Below, in pieces: positions 45,096 through 53,669 of a stretch of 64,000 nt of DNA. This DNA is from Verrucomicrobiota bacterium. GTDB lineage: Bacteria > Verrucomicrobiota > Verrucomicrobiia > Opitutales > Opitutaceae. The notes beneath the pieces were generated by a model that was not told the origin of the DNA, made no database searches, and worked only from the letters and a program-made list of their open reading frames with translations. The stretch is taken from the NCBI GenBank assembly GCA_019136515.1, contig JAGVUB010000025.1:54924-118923 (forward strand), written 5' to 3'. Positions within the stretch are counted from its first letter, which is position 1. Each line of letters starts with the position of its first letter. The position numbers and the translations under genes were made by a program.

Positions 45096-46198
45096 CCCCT
45101 TGGGCAAAGTTCAGCAGGGTCGACCTGCCCGTCGTGCGCTGCACCCGAGCCCAACGCTGGCTCGGCACCCCCATCTATTGGGCGGTCCAGTTGCCCCTCT
45201 GGCTTTCGCTCTCCGTCCTGTCCGACTACATCGCCTCCCTCGCCAACCGCGACGCCTTCGACCGGGACGCCCTCATCTCCGCGCTCGCCTTCGCCTTCGA
45301 GATGATCGTCGGCACCCACCTCAGCCGGTTGGTGCTCCTGACGTTGTGGCAGCGCCGCCGCTCCGCCCGTTTTCTCCTCGCCGCGGCCGGAGGGTGTCTG
45401 GTGTTGAGTGGGACCGTCACCGCCCTCATCGGCAACATCCTCGCCTGGCTGCTCGTGGCCGCCCCTCCGTTCTCGCTCAACGCGCTCTACAACGCGCTCT
45501 GGCTCTTCTACATCGGGTTCGAGTATTCGACCATCTGGGTCGCCTGCTACCTCGGCCTGCTGCTGATCCAGTCGCTCCACGAGGTCGAGGCAGCCCGGCT
45601 CAGCGCCGACGCCGCCACCAAGGAGGCCGAGCTCATCGCCCTCAAGGCCCAGCTCAATCCCCACTTTCTCTTCAACTCCCTCAACACGCTGCGCTCGCTC
45701 CTGCCGCGCGAGCAGAAGGTCCCCCGCGAGGCGATCACTACCCTCGCCGACCTCCTGCGCGCCGCCCTCGCCGTCCAAGCCCTTCCCACCATCCCACTGC
45801 GCCAGGAACTGGCGACGGTCGACGCCTACCTCACCCTCGAACAGCTCCGCTTCGAGGAGCGCCTGCGCATCCGCCGCGACATCGCCCCCGCCGTCCTCGA
45901 CTGTCACGTCCCCCCGTTCACCGTGCAGGGGCTGGTCGAGAACGCCGTGAAGTTCGGCATCTCCCCGCGGTCCGAGGGCGGCGAGGTGTGCCTCTTCGCC
46001 ACCATGCGAGAGGGCGCGCTGCACCTGCGCGTCACCAACCCCGGCCGCATCGCCGCCGGCTCGGTCTCCACCGGTCTCGGGCTGAAGAATACTCGCGCCC
46101 GCCTCCGCCATCTCTACGGTGACCGCGCCGCCTGTGTGCTCTCCCAGCCCGAGCCCGATCTCGTCGCCGCCGACCTGAGCCTGCCCTGCACCCCATGA
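45092..46198 (+). CDS. LytS/YehU-type sensor histidine kinase
   Basis: 368 residues from ATG 45092. Several N-terminal transmembrane segments (about residues 28-150) precede a dimerisation/phosphoacceptor block with the family signature LKAQLNPHFLFNSLNTL, in which the His of NPHFLFN is phosphorylated. The ATPase part shows the N-box LVENAVKFGI and the G-box STGLGLKNTRARL. This is the His_kinase (PF06580) class that pairs with LytTR regulators. The sensor part is a simple membrane bundle, not the 5TM-5TMR type. Overlaps the regulator gene by 4 bp. Signal unknown. Confidence 0.95.
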   Translation: MTPWAKFSRVDLPVVRCTRAQRWLGTPIYWAVQLPLWLSLSVLSDYIASLANRDAFDRDALISALAFAFEMIVGTHLSRLVLLTLWQRRRSARFLLAAAGGCLVLSGTVTALIGNILAWLLVAAPPFSLNALYNALWLFYIGFEYSTIWVACYLGLLLIQSLHEVEAARLSADAATKEAELIALKAQLNPHFLFNSLNTLRSLLPREQKVPREAITTLADLLRAALAVQALPTIPLRQELATVDAYLTLEQLRFEERLRIRRDIAPAVLDCHVPPFTVQGLVENAVKFGISPRSEGGEVCLFATMREGALHLRVTNPGRIAAGSVSTGLGLKNTRARLRHLYGDRAACVLSQPEPDLVAADLSLPCTP

Positions 46199-46920
46199 AA
46201 GCCCTCCTCATCGATGACGAACGCCCGGCCCGCCGGGAGCTGCGCAACCTCTTGGAAGAGCATCCCGACGTCGAGATCTGCGGCGAGGCGGCCAATATCG
46301 CCGCCGCCCGCGAGCTGATCGAGGTCCACCATCCCGACCTTCTCTTCCTCGACATCCAAATGCCCGGCGGCACCGGCTTCGATCTGCTCGAATCGCTGCC
46401 GCCGCCCCACCCGCTCGTCATCTTCACCACCGCCTACAGCGAGCACGCGGTGCACGCGTTCGAGATCAACTCGCTCGACTACCTGCTCAAGCCCATCGGG
46501 CCCGCCCGCCTCGCCGAGGCGATGGCAAAAGTCCGCGCCAGCCTCGCCGCCTCGGCCAGCGCCGAGCCCGCCCCCACCGGCCTGCTCAAGGAGACCGACC
46601 ACGTCTTTCTGCGCTCCGGCGAGCGCTGCTGGTTCGTCCCCGTCCGCTCGCTGCGTCTCATCGAGGCTGTCGGCAACCAGACCTGCATCTACTTCAACAC
46701 CGAGAAGGCCTTCCTGCCCCGCACGCTCGCCGCCCTGGAGGATCGTCTGCCCCCGCAGCTCTTCATCCGCGCCAACCGCTCGCAACTCATCAACCTCTCC
46801 ATGATTGAGACGATCGGCGAGTGGTTCAGCCGCAGCCTCCGCGTCGTGCTCAAGGGCGGCCAGGAGGTCGAGTTCTCCCGCCGCCAGGCGCTCGTGTTCC
46901 GCGAGCGCCTCAGCCTCTGA
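46195..46920 (+). CDS. LytTR-type response regulator
   Basis: 241 residues starting at ATG 46195, overlapping the kinase gene by 4 bp. The receiver domain has the acidic pocket LLIDDERPARRE, the phosphoacceptor Asp in LLFLDIQMPGGTGFD, a conserved Thr in IFTTAYSEHA, and Lys in DYLLKPIG. The DNA-binding LytTR domain follows from about residue 135 (VFLRSGERCWFVPVRSLRLIEAVGN) and includes FIRANRSQLINLSMI. LytTR regulators bind direct repeats ahead of targets such as transporter or envelope genes. Complete partner for the preceding kinase. Confidence 0.96.
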   Translation: MKALLIDDERPARRELRNLLEEHPDVEICGEAANIAAARELIEVHHPDLLFLDIQMPGGTGFDLLESLPPPHPLVIFTTAYSEHAVHAFEINSLDYLLKPIGPARLAEAMAKVRASLAASASAEPAPTGLLKETDHVFLRSGERCWFVPVRSLRLIEAVGNQTCIYFNTEKAFLPRTLAALEDRLPPQLFIRANRSQLINLSMIETIGEWFSRSLRVVLKGGQEVEFSRRQALVFRERLSL

Positions 46921-46968
46921 TCCTCTCGGTCCGGCGCGGGCCGCCGTTCGCGGTCGCGCCCCACCCCG

Positions 46969-49815
46969 TCACCGCGCCGCGTCGACGGCGACCTCCGCGA
47001 TCGCCAACCGCGCCTTGTGGCAGACGGCGAACCACTGCCGCCCGTTGTAGGCCTGCAACGCGGTGTCCACGGCGGCGAAGGCTTTGTCGACCTGATCGAT
47101 GCTCTCGAGCAGCTTCTCCTTCGCTTCAGCGGGATTGGTCTTCGCCACATCCTTGACCGCGAAGTAGATCGCGGCGCCCTTGCCCACCGTGTCGACGGCC
47201 AGCTTCAGGTCGAGGCGGGCCAGCTCGCGGTTCAGGTGCGCCTCGTTCGCGCGCCGGTAGGTCTCCGCGACCGCGGCGAAGTCGTCGCGCAGCACGACGG
47301 CAGCCCGCTCGGGGTCGCCCCAAGTGGCCTCGCCCCGCGCGATGCGGCCGGCGGCGTGCTCGAGCGCGGCGGCAAAGAACTTCGGATACTGGCCGCGGTA
47401 CGCGTTCTTGAGGAACTTCGTCAGCTCCGCCTTCAACTTCGCCTCGCCCCAGTTCGCGATGGCGTCGCCGGGGGCGAACATCCACTCGGCGTAATGGTCG
47501 TTGGCCTTGTTGACGGCCCACTTCTTCCAGGCGGCCGAGCCGGTGTCGTTGTCGAGCCCGAGCTTCTCGCGCTCCTCCAGTTCGTCCGAGGCCGCCTTGT
47601 ACGTCTCGCGCAGCACGCCGTAGACGGTCGACACGAAGCGCGCCACGGCCTTCTTGCGCAGGCTGTTCCAGGCGGTCCTCGCCTTCTCGCGCACCTTGGC
47701 GAGTTCGGGCGCGTTCTCCAGATACTCGGTCGCGCCCTCCTGCGCCGCCTCCACGCGACTGCCGAGGTCGATCACTGTCGCCAGATCGTCGACCGCCGCC
47801 TCCAGACTCTCGTGAAGCCAGCCCTCCGCCTGCGTGTGCTGGTCGTCGAGCTCGTCGAGATAACCGAGCGCCTCGCCCATGAGCCGCACCGCCACCACCA
47901 GCCGCGCCGCGTTGCGCGGATTGGTCGGGTTGTCGTCGGCCGCGGCGAGGTCGGCCACGAAGCGCGCCGCGAAACCCTCCGCGGAGGCGCTCGCAAACCC
48001 CTTGGCCCGCAACGCCGCCGCCTTGGTGCGCACGGTCTCCAACCAGTGCGCCACCCCTGTGTCGAGCACGAGCGCGGCCGTTTCGACTGTGCAGGCGCTC
48101 TCCGGGCCGGCGACGGTCTTCTCCACCGTGAAGGGTACGGCGAAGGTGCCGTCCACCCCACTCACACCACTGCCGATCGGCTGCGCTTTGCCACCAACGC
48201 TCGCGTACACCGTCACCTTGGCGCCCGCGAGCGGCACTGCGCCGCTCTCGCCGGCGGCCTGCGCCGCGCCGCTAAGCGTGCCGTGGCTGCGCTCGCTACG
48301 GAAATTCGTCTGCGCGCCGGGAGCGAAGCCGGGCTTCTCGACCACGCACCAGAACGACGAACCGCTGTGCAACGTGAGCGCCAGCGGCGCCAGCAACTCC
48401 GCCGCCGTCACCGGCGGCTTCGCGGCGAACTGCAGCTCGACCCGCCCGCCGCGCCACCCCTCGGCAGGATCAACCTGCGGCGGCGTGTAGCTCCAGAGCT
48501 GCCAGCCCTGGGCCGGTTCGTCGCGCTCCGTGTCGCGGACCAGCTCGCCGCGGCCGGGCACTTCGCTCTCGTCGGGCTCGGCCCGGATCTCGGCCTGCAC
48601 GACCGGCTTGCCGTCGGGATCGATCAGCCGCGCGGCGACGACGACCGGCGTCGTGCCGTCGGCCAGGAACTGCAGGCCTTCGGTGCGCACCATCGTTTCC
48701 AATCCGCCGTGACGCAGCACGACCTCCGCGGCGAGCTGCGCGGGGCCGGTGACGCCGACCCGATTCGTCCCGGCGCGCGTGCCGGCGCGATACTCGACCG
48801 CGGCGACGCCGTTCTGGTCGGTCGTGAGTTCGCGCTCGGCGACATCGCCGACGAACGGGCTCTCGACCTCGATCTTGAGCGGCAATCCCGCCGCCGGCCG
48901 GCCGTCGGCGAGTTTCGCCTCAACGCGCAACGTGGTGGTGCTCGCACCGTCGGACCAGAGCCGGTCGTTCGCTGCGGTCGCGGTGAGCGTGCCCGGCCCC
49001 GCCAGCACCTCCGGTCTGGTCGGCGCCGCGCCGCCGCCCGCCTGCTTCATCCTCGCCAAGACCGCGAGTACGAGCCGCACCAGCGGATCGCCGGGCAGCG
49101 GGACGAGATTCTCGCGGGCGAGGCCGAGATCGAAGCGAGTGTGTATGGCGCGCCCGTACACATTGCCGTACCGGAAGTGAAGGGTTCGCGTCGTGTAGAT
49201 CCGCCGTCCCTCCTGCTCCTGCACCGTCTCGAAGGCCACGCACTGGTCCGCGCCCTCGACCTGCAGGAGGATCGGCCGTTGCTCGGCGTACTTCGCGCCC
49301 TCCGCCACCGCATCCGCCAGTTCGGCCGCGGCATCCTGCATCGGCTGGTCGGCGGTGGGCGCATTGGTCTGGGGATAAAGCATCCGCAGGTCGAGGAGGA
49401 GCGTCTCCACGCCGTCCTTCGCCGCATTGCTCAGCGAGAGCGAACTCGACCAGATGTCGCGCTCGCTCCGGGTCTCCTTCGTGCCCGGGATGGCCTCGGC
49501 GCCGGGCAGCAGCGGCCCCGTGTCGAAATAGATCCCCTTGAACACCGGGCCGGGCCCGACCTTCGCGGCGCAATAGCGGTCCCAGTCGCGCACGAAGTTG
49601 CGCGCCAACCCGAGCAACTCCTCCCTCATGAGCTGATCGACCCGTGGCGCCATGGCCGCAATATCGAGGTAGCCGTTGCTGCTGTCGGGCGCCGGGGCGA
49701 ACGCGCGCAGATCGCCGGAGAGCGCGCCGCCGCGCACGTTGCGCAGGATCGGATCGTCGGCGAACTCCGCGCCGGCGCGGAGCATCACCGTCGGCTGGAT
49801 CTCATAGCGCAGCAC
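46969..49815 (-). CDS. Large protein with Big-1/invasin-like Ig domain, probable 3' part of a frameshifted gene
   Basis: 948 residues if started at GTG 49815; no signal peptide at this start. The region about 270-370 is Ig-like of the Big-1 class (TATAANDRLWSDGASTTTLRV, LADGRPAAGLPLKIEVESP, NGVAAVEYRAGTRAGTNRVGV). A second beta region lies near 560-610 (GAKVTVYASVGGKAQ), and the last 300 residues are mostly helical. The preceding gene (49802-50404) has a signal peptide and stops inside this reading frame's 5' end. Joining them by skipping one base near AACGG at about 49820-49835 gives a continuous beta-strand-like text (GEGR-TAVLRYEIQPTVML). So the two are probably one secreted protein of about 1150 residues. 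Surface or periplasmic role inferred. Confidence 0.75.
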   Translation of the reverse strand: MLRYEIQPTVMLRAGAEFADDPILRNVRGGALSGDLRAFAPAPDSSNGYLDIAAMAPRVDQLMREELLGLARNFVRDWDRYCAAKVGPGPVFKGIYFDTGPLLPGAEAIPGTKETRSERDIWSSSLSLSNAAKDGVETLLLDLRMLYPQTNAPTADQPMQDAAAELADAVAEGAKYAEQRPILLQVEGADQCVAFETVQEQEGRRIYTTRTLHFRYGNVYGRAIHTRFDLGLARENLVPLPGDPLVRLVLAVLARMKQAGGGAAPTRPEVLAGPGTLTATAANDRLWSDGASTTTLRVEAKLADGRPAAGLPLKIEVESPFVGDVAERELTTDQNGVAAVEYRAGTRAGTNRVGVTGPAQLAAEVVLRHGGLETMVRTEGLQFLADGTTPVVVAARLIDPDGKPVVQAEIRAEPDESEVPGRGELVRDTERDEPAQGWQLWSYTPPQVDPAEGWRGGRVELQFAAKPPVTAAELLAPLALTLHSGSSFWCVVEKPGFAPGAQTNFRSERSHGTLSGAAQAAGESGAVPLAGAKVTVYASVGGKAQPIGSGVSGVDGTFAVPFTVEKTVAGPESACTVETAALVLDTGVAHWLETVRTKAAALRAKGFASASAEGFAARFVADLAAADDNPTNPRNAARLVVAVRLMGEALGYLDELDDQHTQAEGWLHESLEAAVDDLATVIDLGSRVEAAQEGATEYLENAPELAKVREKARTAWNSLRKKAVARFVSTVYGVLRETYKAASDELEEREKLGLDNDTGSAAWKKWAVNKANDHYAEWMFAPGDAIANWGEAKLKAELTKFLKNAYRGQYPKFFAAALEHAAGRIARGEATWGDPERAAVVLRDDFAAVAETYRRANEAHLNRELARLDLKLAVDTVGKGAAIYFAVKDVAKTNPAEAKEKLLESIDQVDKAFAAVDTALQAYNGRQWFAVCHKARLAIAEVAVDAAR

Positions 49816-50404
49816 AGCCGTTCCGTCCCTCGCCGTTGGCCGCGAACCACGCTTGGTCGCCGAGGCCGGGCACCGGCTCCGGCGTCGTTTTGAAGTTCTT
49901 CAGCACGTGCTGCTCCGCGTAGCGCAGGGCCGGCGGGCAGGAGCCGTCCGGCTTGGGCAGATCGGCCGGTGCCTTGGTTTCTCCGATCGCCAGCGGGTAG
50001 ATGCTCATGCGCACGGCGAACCAGAGCCGGTACGGGACCACCGCAATCTCCTCCGGCTGCCGCTGCCGGTCGCTCTTCCGATCGTACCAGACGCGCGTCT
50101 CGCCCTGTTCCACCAGCCGATGCCAGCCGCCGCTGCCCGGATGGTCGTCGTGCCACTTGTTCATGTCGGCGTACTTGAACCAGGTGTAGCCGAGTCTGGT
50201 CTCGCCCGGCTGCGGCTTGAACGAACGCACCCACGCCTGATCCTGTCCTTTGCGCCCGTAGTAGTGCACCGCGGCGCCCTCGTGCGGGAGCGTGAGCTCG
50301 AACAACGCCACCGCCCAACCGGTATTCGGATCGAGGGTGCGCCCCGGATCGGGGGCGGCCACCAACGCCAACGGCCACAGCCAGAGGAAACGCAGGAGTT
50401 TCAT
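49802..50404 (-). CDS. Exported protein, probable 5' part of a frameshifted gene
   Basis: 200 residues from ATG 50404, with a signal peptide MKLLRFLWLWPLALVAAP. The mature part is rich in aromatic residues and strands (WAVALFELTLPHEGAAVHYY, YRLWFAVRMSIYPLAIGE) and is of no recognised family. The reading stops at 49802, just inside the downstream frame, after GDQAWFAANGEGRNGCAAL. See the entry at 46969-49815 for the argument that the two are one gene broken by a single-base shift. If they are really separate, the GTG start and 14-bp overlap of the second would imply coupled translation. Confidence 0.7.
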   Translation of the reverse strand: MKLLRFLWLWPLALVAAPDPGRTLDPNTGWAVALFELTLPHEGAAVHYYGRKGQDQAWVRSFKPQPGETRLGYTWFKYADMNKWHDDHPGSGGWHRLVEQGETRVWYDRKSDRQRQPEEIAVVPYRLWFAVRMSIYPLAIGETKAPADLPKPDGSCPPALRYAEQHVLKNFKTTPEPVPGLGDQAWFAANGEGRNGCAAL

Positions 50405-50519
50405 GATGAAGGCACCCCGCCCCGGCCGCGCGATTGCGGCCGGCCATGCGAGACCCCTTCATCGGCTCAACGGCCCCGGGCTTGATCGCCCACCGTGGGC
50501 ACCCCGCCCGCGGCCCCGC

Positions 50520-50951
50520 TCAGGCCTTGAACAGGTCCACCGGCTTGAAGACCGGTACACCGGCGGACTGGAGCGCCGCGAGCGCCTTGTCGGTCTGGTC
50601 GAAGCGGAAGACCATCACAGCGTCGCTGCCGGGCCGCTCGGCGAAAGCGTACATGTACTCCACCGACACGCCCGCCTTCTCCAACAGCACCAGCACGCCG
50701 GCGAGACCGCCGGGGCGATCCGGCACCTGCAGGGCGACGACCTCGGTGGTCGTGGCCGCGTAGCCGGCGGCGGCAATGGTCGCCTTGGCCTTGTCGACAT
50801 CAGGGGTGAGCAGGCGCAGCAGGCCGAACTCGCCGTTGTCGGAGAGCATGAGCGTGCTGAGGTTCACGCCGGCATCGGCCAGCGTGCGGCACAGCGCCGA
50901 GAGGCGGCCGGGGCGATTCTCGAGGAAGACGGAGAGCTGGGTGATTTTCAT
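50520..50951 (-). CDS. Double ACT domain protein
   Basis: 143 residues from ATG 50951 containing two ACT domains: LSVFLENRPGRLSALCRTLADAGVNL (residues about 5-30) and VVALQVPDRPGGLAGVLVLLEKAGVSVEYMYAF (about 70-105). Small ACT proteins of this type are recurrent neighbours of phenylacetate-CoA ligase and indolepyruvate oxidoreductase genes, probably as amino-acid-sensing effectors. Here it lies downstream of paaK, with iorB/iorA further up the same strand. The gap to paaK (103 bp) holds a REP-like element. No catalytic domain. Confidence 0.93.
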   Translation of the reverse strand: MKITQLSVFLENRPGRLSALCRTLADAGVNLSTLMLSDNGEFGLLRLLTPDVDKAKATIAAAGYAATTTEVVALQVPDRPGGLAGVLVLLEKAGVSVEYMYAFAERPGSDAVMVFRFDQTDKALAALQSAGVPVFKPVDLFKA

Positions 50952-50997
50952 GAGGGGTAGGAAACAGGAGCGAGTAGCGGGTAGTGAGTAGCGCGCG

Positions 50998-51049
50998 GTA
51001 GGGACGGCGCTCCGCGCCGTCCGCGGCGGTCGCGGAGCGACCGCCCTAC
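50998..51049. repeat. REP-like palindrome pair (two GTAG-headed hairpins, inverted)
   Basis: GTAG (50998-51001), hairpin GGACGGCG-CTCCG-CGCCGTCC (51002-51022), GC, hairpin GGCGGTCG-CGGAG-CGACCGCC (51025-51045), CTAC (51046-51049). Both arms are perfect 8-mers with different sequences but the same CTCCG loop (CGGAG when inverted). The layout is that of a BIME. Confidence 0.88.
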
Positions 51050-51054
51050 CTTCG

Positions 51055-52395
51055 TCAGCCTTCGTTTCGCTTGTCGAAGAGGCGCTTGGCCTTGCCCTCG
51101 CTGCGCGGGATCGAGCCGGGTTGCACCAGCGTGACTTCGGCCGTGAGGCCGGTGATCTGCGCGATGCTGTGCCCGAAACGTTTCTGGAGCGCATCCATCG
51201 CGCCGACGGTGTCCTGGAGCATCTCGCCGGACACCTCCACGCGCACCTCCATGCGATCGAGGCCCGACTTGCGGGTGAGCACGATCTGGTAGTGCGGGAG
51301 CGTGGCCTCGGTCTTGAGCAGCGCGGTCTCGATCTGCGAGGGGAAGACGTTCACGCCGCGGATGATGAACATGTCGTCGCTGCGGTGGCTGATGCGGCGG
51401 ATACGGCGGACCGTGCGGCCGCAGGCGCAGGAGCGCGTGTCGATCGAGGTCAGGTCGCGCGTGCGGTAGCGGATCGCCGGCATCGCCTGCTTGCTGAGCG
51501 TGGTGAACACCAGCTCGCCTTCCTGCCCGTCGGGCAGCGGCTCCAACGTCTGGGGATCGACGATCTCCACGAGGAAGTGGTCCTCGAAGATGTGCAGCCC
51601 GTCCTGGCAATGGCACTCCGCACCTACGCCGGGGCCGATGATCTCGGAAAGCCCGTAGATGTCGTAGGCTTTGATGCCGGTGGCACCCTCGATATACTGG
51701 CGCATCTGGTCGGTCCACGGCTCGGCGCCGAACACGCCGCGCTGCACCTTCAGGTCCTTGCGGAAATCGATGCCCATCTTCTGCGCCATCTCGATGAGAT
51801 GGATGAAGTAGCTCGGCGTGCAGCACACCGCGGTCACGCCAAAATCCTTCATCACCATGATCTGTCGCTCGGTGTTGCCGCCGGAGATCGGGATGACCGT
51901 CGCGCCGATGCCCTCGAGGCCGCCGTGCAGACCGAGGCCGCCCGTGAACAGGCCGTAGCCGAACATGTTCTGCACGATGTCGCTGCGCGAGAAGCCGGCC
52001 GCGTAGAGCGTGCGCATGATCACCTGCTTCCAGACCTCCATGTCCTGCGCCGTGTAGCCGACGACGATCGGCTTGCCCGTCGTGCCGCTGGACGCGTGCA
52101 AGCGCACAACCTCGCTCATCGGCACAGCGAACAGGCCGTACGGGTACGTGTCGCGCAGGTCCGCCTTTGTGGAGAAAGGCAGCAGGCGCACGTCGGCGAG
52201 CGTACGGACATCGCCGGGTTTCACGCCCTTGGCGTCCATGCGCTCGCGGAAAAGCGGCACCTTCTCGTAGGTAAGCGCGACGACAGCCTTCAGGCGTTGG
52301 AGTTGCACCTCGCGCAGACGCGCTTCGGGCATGTGATCGAGGGCGCTCTCCGGAAAGAAGGTGCCCTCCAGGTCGTTCCAGAGGTTGCGGATCAT
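51055..52395 (-). CDS. paaK: Phenylacetate-CoA ligase
   Basis: 446 residues from ATG 52395. AMP-forming aryl-acid-CoA ligase that activates phenylacetate (or indoleacetate-type acids) using ATP and CoA. The adenylate motif is LHASSGTTGKPIVVGYT, with YGLFTGGLGLHGGLEG, GAEPWTD, YDIYGLSE and RTRDLTSID blocks, all typical of PaaK. The C-terminal Lys region ends RSEGKAKRLFDKR. Together with iorA/iorB it suggests conversion of aryl pyruvates to aryl-acetyl-CoA or the salvage of aryl acids; there are no phenylacetyl-CoA epoxidase genes (paaABCDE) nearby, so degradation by that path is not supported. The leader region carries another REP-like palindrome. Confidence 0.95.
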   Translation of the reverse strand: MIRNLWNDLEGTFFPESALDHMPEARLREVQLQRLKAVVALTYEKVPLFRERMDAKGVKPGDVRTLADVRLLPFSTKADLRDTYPYGLFAVPMSEVVRLHASSGTTGKPIVVGYTAQDMEVWKQVIMRTLYAAGFSRSDIVQNMFGYGLFTGGLGLHGGLEGIGATVIPISGGNTERQIMVMKDFGVTAVCCTPSYFIHLIEMAQKMGIDFRKDLKVQRGVFGAEPWTDQMRQYIEGATGIKAYDIYGLSEIIGPGVGAECHCQDGLHIFEDHFLVEIVDPQTLEPLPDGQEGELVFTTLSKQAMPAIRYRTRDLTSIDTRSCACGRTVRRIRRISHRSDDMFIIRGVNVFPSQIETALLKTEATLPHYQIVLTRKSGLDRMEVRVEVSGEMLQDTVGAMDALQKRFGHSIAQITGLTAEVTLVQPGSIPRSEGKAKRLFDKRNEG

Positions 52396-52524
52396 GTTTG
52401 GGGCTTGGAAAACGGACGCCGGAACTCCGGCGTGGGACACGCGCCAGCACAAGGCAACCCGCCGATGCTGGCAAGAGCGCGGGCGGCAAAACGCCTCACT
52501 TTCCCGCACGTTTCCGCTCGTCGC

Positions 52525-52575
52525 GTAGCAGGTCCAGTCTCCGACTGGACCCGTTCGGTCCGGGCGCTCCACTAC
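52525..52575. repeat. REP-like element, second locus
   Basis: GTAG-CA (52525-52530), then GGTCCAGT-CTCCG-ACTGGACC (52531-52551), and an inverted CTAC at 52572-52575. Same header and loop as the element at 50998. The second hairpin is not clear. Confidence 0.75.
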
Positions 52576-52612
52576 GGCCCACGCGGCTGGTGCGCCCGGT
52601 CACAGATCGGCC

Positions 52613-53443
52613 CTACTGCCCCTTCTCCTCGCGCGGCCGGGCGACAAACCACAGCGGCGCAGACTCCTTGATCGCCTTTTTCGCGACAAGCGCGTCGAAG
52701 GTCGCCGCATCGGTCTCGCGCAGGATCGGACCGCAAACGTAGGCGCGCTCGACCACCGTGAAATAGAGACGCGTCCCCGGGGCGAGCTCCACGTCCTGCT
52801 GGAGAAAGGCGAACACGTTGTTGCCCTGCGGAAGCGTCGTCTTGCCCGCTCGCCGCACCAACCGGTAGTTCCGTCCCTCGGGCCGCACCGGCTGCTCGGC
52901 GAGGAAGTTCCGTTCCACGACGACCACGGTGTCCTTCTTCTCGCGACCGTGGCGGAAAAGCTGCAGATCGCCGCCGACGACGAGGTCGGGGGCATGCGTA
53001 TTGGCCCACTCCGCCAAGGCCACGCGCTCGTCGAAACCGCCCACGCGGCCCTTCACGAGGATCTTCTCGGCCTCTTTCAGGTCCTGCCCGCTCTGAAGCT
53101 TGGCCCAGGCCTCGTCGCTGACCGTACCGAAGCGCACAAGCCCGCTGAGCATAGTGACCGTGTGCCGGCCGGGCTTAACCCGATAGACGCTGTAGGTGCC
53201 GTTCTTGGCCACAATGATGCACGAGTCGTCCACCTGCAGGTCGGCCGACACGATCTTGCCAAGCATGGCGCGCGGGTTGGCGACGACGATCTCGGCCCAG
53301 CCCTGATCCGCCCGAAGCGCCGGCGCGGGATCGGGCTCGATCTTGTTGAAGGCGACAAAACCCGCCGAGTGGTTCACGGCCGATGCCGTGGATGCAGCGA
53401 CGAAGCTCAAACCGAGGGCAAACAACAGGCTGGGACAGCGCAT
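52613..53443 (-). CDS. Exported hypothetical protein
   Basis: 276 residues from ATG 53443, with a signal peptide MRCPSLLFALGLSFVAASTASA. The mature part shows repeated beta-strand text (SCIIVAKNGTYSVYRVKPGRHTVTM, DLVVGGDLQLFRHGREKKDTVVVVER) like a PEGA or carboxypeptidase-regulatory-type fold. No enzyme motif and no membrane anchor. It sits between paaK and iorB on the same strand but does not look related to that pathway, and is separated from both by REP-like elements. Confidence 0.78.
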   Translation of the reverse strand: MRCPSLLFALGLSFVAASTASAVNHSAGFVAFNKIEPDPAPALRADQGWAEIVVANPRAMLGKIVSADLQVDDSCIIVAKNGTYSVYRVKPGRHTVTMLSGLVRFGTVSDEAWAKLQSGQDLKEAEKILVKGRVGGFDERVALAEWANTHAPDLVVGGDLQLFRHGREKKDTVVVVERNFLAEQPVRPEGRNYRLVRRAGKTTLPQGNNVFAFLQQDVELAPGTRLYFTVVERAYVCGPILRETDAATFDALVAKKAIKESAPLWFVARPREEKGQ

Positions 53444-53618
53444 GGCGAGACTCCTGACGTTGATTGGGGTATGTTGGGGAATCCGCGACAACAACCGCGG
53501 ACGCACCACCCTACCCGCCCGACTCCCGTAGGGGAAGGATGGATTTTCGGTGGGTCGGGTCGCCAACCAGCCTTTTCGCGCGACAGCAGGCCACCTGACC
53601 GCGGCATGCAGGGAAGAA

Positions 53619-53660
53619 GGCGGCAAAGCCGCCACGGACGTTTCGGAGGAACGTCCCTAC
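53619..53660. repeat. REP-like element, third locus
   Basis: GGCGGC-AAA-GCCGCC (53619-53633), AC, GGACGTTT-CGGAG-GAACGTCC (53636-53656), CTAC (53657-53660). The second hairpin has the family loop and tail; the first lacks the GTAG header and CTCCG loop. Confidence 0.75.
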
Positions 53661-53669
53661 CTTCGATGC

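Noticed and set aside
52552..52620. A second full REP pair extending to the CTAC at about 52612-52617
   Set aside because: The sequence has GTAG/CTAC-like ends, but the predicted arms do not pair and the CTCCG loop is missing.
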